From: JANLWK01 sp031364505
GTDB taxonomy: Bacteria; Eisenbacteria; RBG-16-71-46
Reading direction: 5' to 3'
DNA length: 17,300 nucleotides
NCBI GenBank assembly: GCA_031364505.1
Contig: JANLWK010000374.1
Span: forward strand, 1-17,300
Shown here: positions 13,154 to 17,300 of the stretch, piece after piece
Numbering within the stretch: position 1 is the stretch's first letter
How the letters are laid out: each line of letters starts with the position of its first letter
Translations under genes and position numbers: made by a program
The notes under the pieces: generated by a model
Databases searched by the model: none
Seen by the model: the letters and a program-made list of their open reading frames with translations, nothing else
Told to the model about the DNA's origin: nothing

Positions 13154-14878
13154 ATGGGGAGAGACGAGTCGGTATTCGACGGCAAGACGCTGGACGACGC
13201 GGTGCGCAAGGGATTGCACGCGCTCGGCCTGTCGCGCGCTGAAGTGATGATCACGGTGCTGGAGGAAGGCTCGGGCGGATTCCTGGGAATCGGCGCCCGC
13301 CCCTACCGCGTCCGGGTCGTGCCGCGCCCCGGTGGCGCCATTCGCGAGCCCGAGGCGGCGCGTCCAGGCCGCGGCGGCGAGCGCGAGACTCGCGGGCGTG
13401 ATCGTGAACGTGGCGGCCGCGGACGTGATCGTGAACGTGCCGGCCGCGGCGAACGGAGCAGCGGTGCGCGCGCCGAACGTGGCACCCGCGGCGGACGCGT
13501 CGTCGGCCGGGGCGATCGCCCGGTCGAGCGTGGACCCGAGCGTGGACCCGAGCGTGGCGAGCGGCCCGAGCGTGGAGCCGAGCGCGGAGCCGAGCGTGCC
13601 GAGCGGCCCGAGCGTGGCGATCGCGCCGAACGCGGAGACCGTGGCGAGCGTGGCGGTCGCGGTGGAGAACGCGGTGGCGAGCGCGCCGAACGGCCGCAGT
13701 CGGCGCGGGGCGAGCAACCCGTCGCCGAACCGCGTGCGCCGAAGCGCGAGAACGGCGGAGACCGGGGCGCCGAGCCGGCGCGCCCGGCAGCCAATGGCGA
13801 GACCGGCGACGGCCGGCGACGCCGCCGCCGGCGGGGTGGCCGGGGCCGCGGACCCGGTGGCGATCGTGCCGGGACACCGATGGACGGCGCGCCGCCGATG
13901 GACATGGCGCCGGACGTCGATTCAGCCGTTCACGAGCGCGCCGAGCGGAAGCCCGGCACGCGGGCGTGGGACGAGCCCATCGACGAGCCCATGGACGAGC
14001 CTCGCGAAGCGCGCGTCTGGGAGCAGCCTCGCGAATCACGCACGGAGCGCACGGAGCGCACGGAGCGCACCGACGAGCCGCGTGAACCGCGTGCACCGCG
14101 CGTGTGGGAGCAACCCCGCGAGTCGCGCATGGAGAGCAAGGACGAGCCGCGCGAATCGCGCGTGTGGGAGCAGCCCGGCGAGGCGCGCGAGGAACGGGCG
14201 GAGGAACCGCGCGAGCCGCGTGCCTGGGAGCAGCCCCGCGAGGCGCGTGCGGAACGGGCGGAGGAACCGCGCGAGCCGCGTGCCTGGGAGCAGCCCCGTG
14301 AAGCGCGTCCGGAGCGGACGGAGTCCCGCGGGCCGCGCGAGCCCCGCGAGCCGAGGCGGTCACGCCCCGTGCCCGAGGGCGTCACGCTGATGAGCACGAC
14401 CGACCTCGAGGCCGAGGGCATTCGCCTGACGCAGGAACTGCTGAGCCACATGGGCTACGACGCCACCGTGACCGCTCGCGCCGAGGACACTCGCGTCGAC
14501 GTGCACGCCGTGGTGCCCGACGGCGAGCAGGAACTGGCCGGGCGCAAGGGCGAGGTGCGACAGTCGCTGCAGCACATCCTGAACCGCATGCTCAACAAGG
14601 GCGGCGGCTCGGCGTACCACCTGCAGCTCGAGGTGAACGACTTCTGGGAGCGGCGCGAGGAAGAGCTGGCCGAGCTCGCGCGCCAGCTCGCCGAGGACGC
14701 ACTTTCCAACAACGGCGAGGCGGTCACCGAATACCTCAACGCCCAGGAGCGCCGCATCGTTCACGTGACGTTGAGAGAGGACCAACGCGTGAAGACCTAC
14801 GCGCTGGGCACCGGCCTGATCAAACGCGTGGCGGTCGCCCCGGCCGACTACCCGGAGCCCGAACCCGTCGCCGACTGA
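13154..14878 (+). CDS. jag: RNA-binding protein Jag/KhpB with very long disordered linker
   Basis: A 574-residue protein, about twice the family's usual 200-300. Residues 1-56 are the Jag-N domain (DGKTLDDAVRKGLHALGLSR, EEGSGGFLGIGARPYRVRVV). Residues about 57-409 are a low-complexity, highly charged linker: first RG/ERG-rich (about 57-235), then Glu/Arg/Pro-rich with five WEQP repeats (288-401). The C-terminus carries a KH domain (about 415-495, with GRKG at 463-466 as the GxxG loop) and an R3H domain (about 505-562, with R533 and H537 in RRIVH). The ATG at 13154 has GAGG 6 bases upstream. An in-frame ATG at 13028 adds only non-conserved residues. Jag binds RNA and in some bacteria influences cell elongation. 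It follows yidC, its usual neighbour. Confidence 0.93.
   Translation: MGRDESVFDGKTLDDAVRKGLHALGLSRAEVMITVLEEGSGGFLGIGARPYRVRVVPRPGGAIREPEAARPGRGGERETRGRDRERGGRGRDRERAGRGERSSGARAERGTRGGRVVGRGDRPVERGPERGPERGERPERGAERGAERAERPERGDRAERGDRGERGGRGGERGGERAERPQSARGEQPVAEPRAPKRENGGDRGAEPARPAANGETGDGRRRRRRRGGRGRGPGGDRAGTPMDGAPPMDMAPDVDSAVHERAERKPGTRAWDEPIDEPMDEPREARVWEQPRESRTERTERTERTDEPREPRAPRVWEQPRESRMESKDEPRESRVWEQPGEAREERAEEPREPRAWEQPREARAERAEEPREPRAWEQPREARPERTESRGPREPREPRRSRPVPEGVTLMSTTDLEAEGIRLTQELLSHMGYDATVTARAEDTRVDVHAVVPDGEQELAGRKGEVRQSLQHILNRMLNKGGGSAYHLQLEVNDFWERREEELAELARQLAEDALSNNGEAVTEYLNAQERRIVHVTLREDQRVKTYALGTGLIKRVAVAPADYPEPEPVAD
14015..14356 (+). repeat. 60-bp in-frame minisatellite in jag (five WEQP repeats)
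   Basis: Copies begin at 14015, 14102, 14162, 14222 and 14282. Copies two to four are exactly 60 bases (20 residues); the first and last are longer variants. The consensus peptide is AWEQPREARAERAEEPREPR. Copies three and four are almost identical in DNA, which indicates recent tandem duplication. A shorter 9-base repeat, ACGGAGCGC, occurs three times at 14042-14068 inside the first copy. Confidence 0.9.
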
Positions 14879-14897
14879 CGCAAAGACACACGCGCGA

Positions 14898-14935
14898 CGA
14901 GCCGGGCACGCAACGCGCCCGGCTCGTTTCATTTT
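14898..14935 (+). terminator. Intrinsic terminator between jag and mnmE
   Basis: A perfect 10-bp stem, CGAGCCGGGC (14898-14907) with GCCCGGCTCG (14917-14926), around a 9-base loop, is followed directly by TTTCATTTT. It lies 19 bases after the jag stop and ends 21 bases before the mnmE ATG. It is the most canonical terminator in the window. Confidence 0.85.
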
Positions 14936-14956
14936 GACGTCGTCCAAGGACCATCC

Positions 14957-16345
14957 ATGAACCGACCGCCCGACATGAACGATACGATCGCCGCCGTGGC
15001 CACCGCGCCCGGTGCGGCGGGGCTCGCGGTGATCCGCGTGAGTGGCGGCGAGGCGTTCGCCGTGGCCGACCGCGTGTTTCGCGGCGTCCGTCCCCTGGCT
15101 TTGGCGCCGAGTCATACGCTGCATCACGGGTGGGCGGTCGACGGGCTGGGGGAGCGCATCGACGAAGTCGTCGCGGCCCTGTTCCGTGCGCCCCGGTCGT
15201 ACACGCGCGAGGATGTCGTCGAGCTGTCGTGCCACGGCGGCCGCCTGCCGGCAGACGGCGTGCTGCGGGCACTCCTCGCGGCCGGCGCGCGTCTCGCCGG
15301 CCCCGGCGAGTTCAGCCTGCGGGCCTTCCTGTCGGGGCGGATCGACCTCGCCCAGGCCGAGGCCGTCGCGGACCTGATCGCCGCCGAGACGCGCGCCGCA
15401 CGCACGCTCGCGTTGTCGCAACTCGCCGGCGAGTGGTCGGCGCGGCTGCGCGCGATTTCGGCTTCGCTGCTCGACGCGCTCGCCGAGGTCGAGGCGCGCG
15501 TCGACTTCGCCGAGGACGTCGGCGGCGTCGAGATCCCGCCCCACGTCGCCGAGGCCGTCGCGCGCGCTTTGACGGCGCTCGACCACGTGCTCCGGCACGC
15601 CGGGTACGCGCGCGCGATCCGCGACGGCGCGCGCGTGCCAATCGTCGGGCGCCCGAACGCGGGCAAGTCGTCGCTGTTCAACGCCCTGCTCGGCGAGGAG
15701 CGGGCGCTCGTGGCGGCGGTGCCGGGAACGACGCGCGACCGCGTGAGCGAGAGCGTCGAGCTGGACGGTGTTCGTGTCGTGCTGTCGGACACCGCCGGCA
15801 TCCGCGACGACGCCGGCGCGGTCGAAGCGATGGGCATCGCGCGCACCGAGGCGCTGCTCGCCGAGAGCCCCGTGGCGCTGTGGGTCGTCGACGCCTCGGC
15901 GCCGCTCGAGGCCGACGACGCGCGGATTGCTGATTTGCTCGCCGGCAAGCGCGCCGTCGTGGCGCTCAACAAGGTCGATGCCGGGGAGCGCGTCGGTCCC
16001 GCGGACGTCGGTGCCTTCGCGGCCGACGCGGCCTGCGTGCGCGTCTCGGCGCTCGAGCGCCGCGGCATCGACACGCTGCGTTCGGCGCTGCTGGATGCGC
16101 TCGGTGGCGATCGGTCGCGCGAGGCGCTCGGTCTCGCCGCGAGCAATCCCCGGCACGTGGAGGCGCTGGGCCGCGCGCGCGCCGCGCTCGCGCGCGCGGC
16201 GGCACTCGCCTCGGCGGCCGCGCCCGGCGAGCTGATGTCGATCGAGCTGCGCGATGCCGCGAACGCCGTGGGCGAGGTGACGGGCGAGACCGTCGCCGAG
16301 GCCCTGCTCGACCGCATCTTCTCGCGCTTCTGCGTGGGCAAGTGA
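14957..16345 (+). CDS. mnmE: tRNA modification GTPase MnmE
   Basis: A 462-residue GTPase that, with MnmG, installs the carboxymethylaminomethyl group on the wobble uridine of certain tRNAs. The N-terminal folate-binding domain starts NDTIAAVATAPGAAGLAVIR and includes YTREDVVELSCHGG. The helical domain is split by the G domain, with G1 GRPNAGKSS (231-239), the G2 region GTTRDRV, G3 DTAGIRDD and G4 NKVD. The C-terminus is FCVGK, with the conserved catalytic Cys459. The ATG at 14957 has AAGGA 6 bases upstream and is preferred over an ATG six codons later. The stop overlaps the GTG of mnmG. Confidence 0.98.
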   Translation: MNRPPDMNDTIAAVATAPGAAGLAVIRVSGGEAFAVADRVFRGVRPLALAPSHTLHHGWAVDGLGERIDEVVAALFRAPRSYTREDVVELSCHGGRLPADGVLRALLAAGARLAGPGEFSLRAFLSGRIDLAQAEAVADLIAAETRAARTLALSQLAGEWSARLRAISASLLDALAEVEARVDFAEDVGGVEIPPHVAEAVARALTALDHVLRHAGYARAIRDGARVPIVGRPNAGKSSLFNALLGEERALVAAVPGTTRDRVSESVELDGVRVVLSDTAGIRDDAGAVEAMGIARTEALLAESPVALWVVDASAPLEADDARIADLLAGKRAVVALNKVDAGERVGPADVGAFAADAACVRVSALERRGIDTLRSALLDALGGDRSREALGLAASNPRHVEALGRARAALARAAALASAAAPGELMSIELRDAANAVGEVTGETVAEALLDRIFSRFCVGK

Positions 16346-17300
16346 GCGAGCGCGACGCTCACCAGCCCGCCGTGCCGCGCGCACCGGCGCGCGAGATCGA
16401 CGGCGTCCTCGACGTGCTCGTCGTCGGCGCCGGCCATGCCGGCTGCGAGGCCGCCTCGGCGTGCGCGCGGATGGGCCTCCGCACGGGGCTGCTGTCGGCG
16501 AATCTCGACGACTCGGCGAAGATGTCGTGCAATCCAGCCATCGGCGGCATCGCCAAGGGCCACATGGTGCGGGAGGTCGATGCGCTCGGCGGCATCATGG
16601 GCATCATCACGGATCGCGCGGGAATCCAGTTCAAGGTACTGAACCGGGGCCGCGGGCCGGCGGTGTGGTCCCCTCGCGCGCAGTGCGACAAGCCGCGCTA
16701 CACCGCGGAGATGACGAAGCACCTCGCCTCGCTCGGCGCGCTCGAGCGCTTCGAGGGGCTCGCGAATCACGTCGTGCTCGAGCGCGGCCGTGTCGCCGGG
16801 CTCCAGCTCGCCGACGGGCGCGTGATTCGTTGCCGCGCGGCCGTCATCACGCCGGGCACGTTCCTCAACGGGCTGATCCACGTCGGCGACCGGCGCGTGG
16901 ACGGCGGCCGCATCGGCGAGCACGCCGCGCGTGCGCTCAGCGAGTGCCTGGGCGAACTGGGGCTCGAGCGCGGCCGGCTCAAGACCGGAACCCCGCCGCG
17001 CCTGCACCGCGACAGCATCGACGTGGGCGCGATGAGCCCGCAGCCCGGTGACGAGCGGCCGCAGCCGTTCTCGCACTGGACCGATTCGCTCGATGTCGAC
17101 CAGGTGCTGTGTCATCTCACGCGCACGAACGGGCGCACGCACCAGGTGATCCGCGACCACCTCCACCTGTCGCCGCTCTATTCGGGAGCGATCCGCGGCA
17201 CCGGGCCGCGCTACTGCCCGTCGATCGAGGACAAGGTCGTCAAGTTCCCCGAGCGCGAGTCGCACCAGGTGTTCGTCGAGCCCGAGGGCCGCGACGTCGA
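16342..17300 (+). CDS. mnmG: tRNA modification enzyme MnmG (GidA), partial
   Basis: The N-terminal 319 residues of the FAD-dependent partner of MnmE; the gene continues past the right edge. After about 20 unconserved residues comes the dinucleotide-binding VLVVGAGHAGCEAA (25-38, GxGxxG), then KMSCNPAIGGIAKGHMVREV, NRGRGPAVWSPRAQCDK, GTFLNGLIHVG, LKTGTPPR and the family signature GTGPRYCPSIEDKV. The GTG at 16342 overlaps the mnmE TGA, giving tight coupling of the two subunits. No frame break is seen within the window. Confidence 0.97.
   Translation, partial: MSERDAHQPAVPRAPAREIDGVLDVLVVGAGHAGCEAASACARMGLRTGLLSANLDDSAKMSCNPAIGGIAKGHMVREVDALGGIMGIITDRAGIQFKVLNRGRGPAVWSPRAQCDKPRYTAEMTKHLASLGALERFEGLANHVVLERGRVAGLQLADGRVIRCRAAVITPGTFLNGLIHVGDRRVDGGRIGEHAARALSECLGELGLERGRLKTGTPPRLHRDSIDVGAMSPQPGDERPQPFSHWTDSLDVDQVLCHLTRTNGRTHQVIRDHLHLSPLYSGAIRGTGPRYCPSIEDKVVKFPERESHQVFVEPEGRDV

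Noticed and set aside
13251..14363. Alternative-frame and antisense open frames with regular peptide repeats inside jag
   Set aside because: The regular peptides (for example PHAARAVPPPVP on the minus strand) are a by-product of the repetitive jag linker DNA.
14360..17265. Very long minus-strand open frames opposite jag's end, mnmE and mnmG (674 and 713 codons)
   Set aside because: They run antisense to genes with full conserved motifs, are rich in Ala/Arg/Ser, and show no domain pattern. High GC content removes stop codons from shadow frames.

Overview
The window is high-GC bacterial chromosome. It holds the conserved block rpmH-rnpA-yidD-yidC-jag-mnmE-mnmG on the plus strand of its right half, and a set of envelope, signalling and transport genes in its left half. 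YidC is the long form with a periplasmic domain, and there is a FecR-type protein, so the cell is probably a diderm (Gram-negative). The composition, the paired HEAT and HD-GYP proteins and the very long Arg/Glu-rich Jag linker would fit Acidobacteriota, Gemmatimonadota or an Eisenbacteria-like lineage. I cannot settle this without a search. No tRNA, rRNA, CRISPR, transposase or oriC (DnaA-box cluster) was recognised.

Layout. On the minus strand, 1-2258 reads esterase -> ABC ATPase -> ABC membrane subunit (cut by the window edge), probably one operon. A divergent intergenic region (2259-2462) then leads to a plus-strand GAF sensor histidine kinase (2463-4052), an ECF sigma factor (4181-4840) and a FecR-domain membrane protein (4865-5752). 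The last two form a sigma/anti-sigma-like pair. A convergent junction carrying a strong 22-bp inverted repeat (5789-5878) separates these from a minus-strand pair: a HEAT-like protein (7490-9292) followed by an HD-GYP protein (5881-7404). The two proteins appear to share an N-terminal module, and a 21-bp tandem repeat lies at their junction. Next, on the minus strand, is mscL (9492-9902) with a zinc-ribbon tail and its own terminator. Then comes the plus-strand rpmH operon, with a good sigma70-type promoter at 10111-10140.

The right block works in ribosome assembly, tRNA maturation and modification, and membrane protein insertion: L34, RNase P protein, YidD and YidC, the RNA-binding protein Jag/KhpB, and MnmE with MnmG for wobble-uridine modification. 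GTGA stop/start overlaps at ATPase/permease, rnpA/yidD and mnmE/mnmG imply translational coupling. A clear intrinsic-terminator-like hairpin sits between jag and mnmE.

The points most worth a second look are these: the HEAT/HD-GYP pair with its repeat-bearing junction and mini-ORF; the 22-bp inverted repeat at the convergent junction; a near-identical 16-nt promoter-like motif upstream of both the histidine kinase and the HEAT gene, resembling a sigma28-type -10; the tandem hairpins before the sigma factor gene; and the minisatellite-encoded Jag linker. Most of the rest is ordinary core-genome content.
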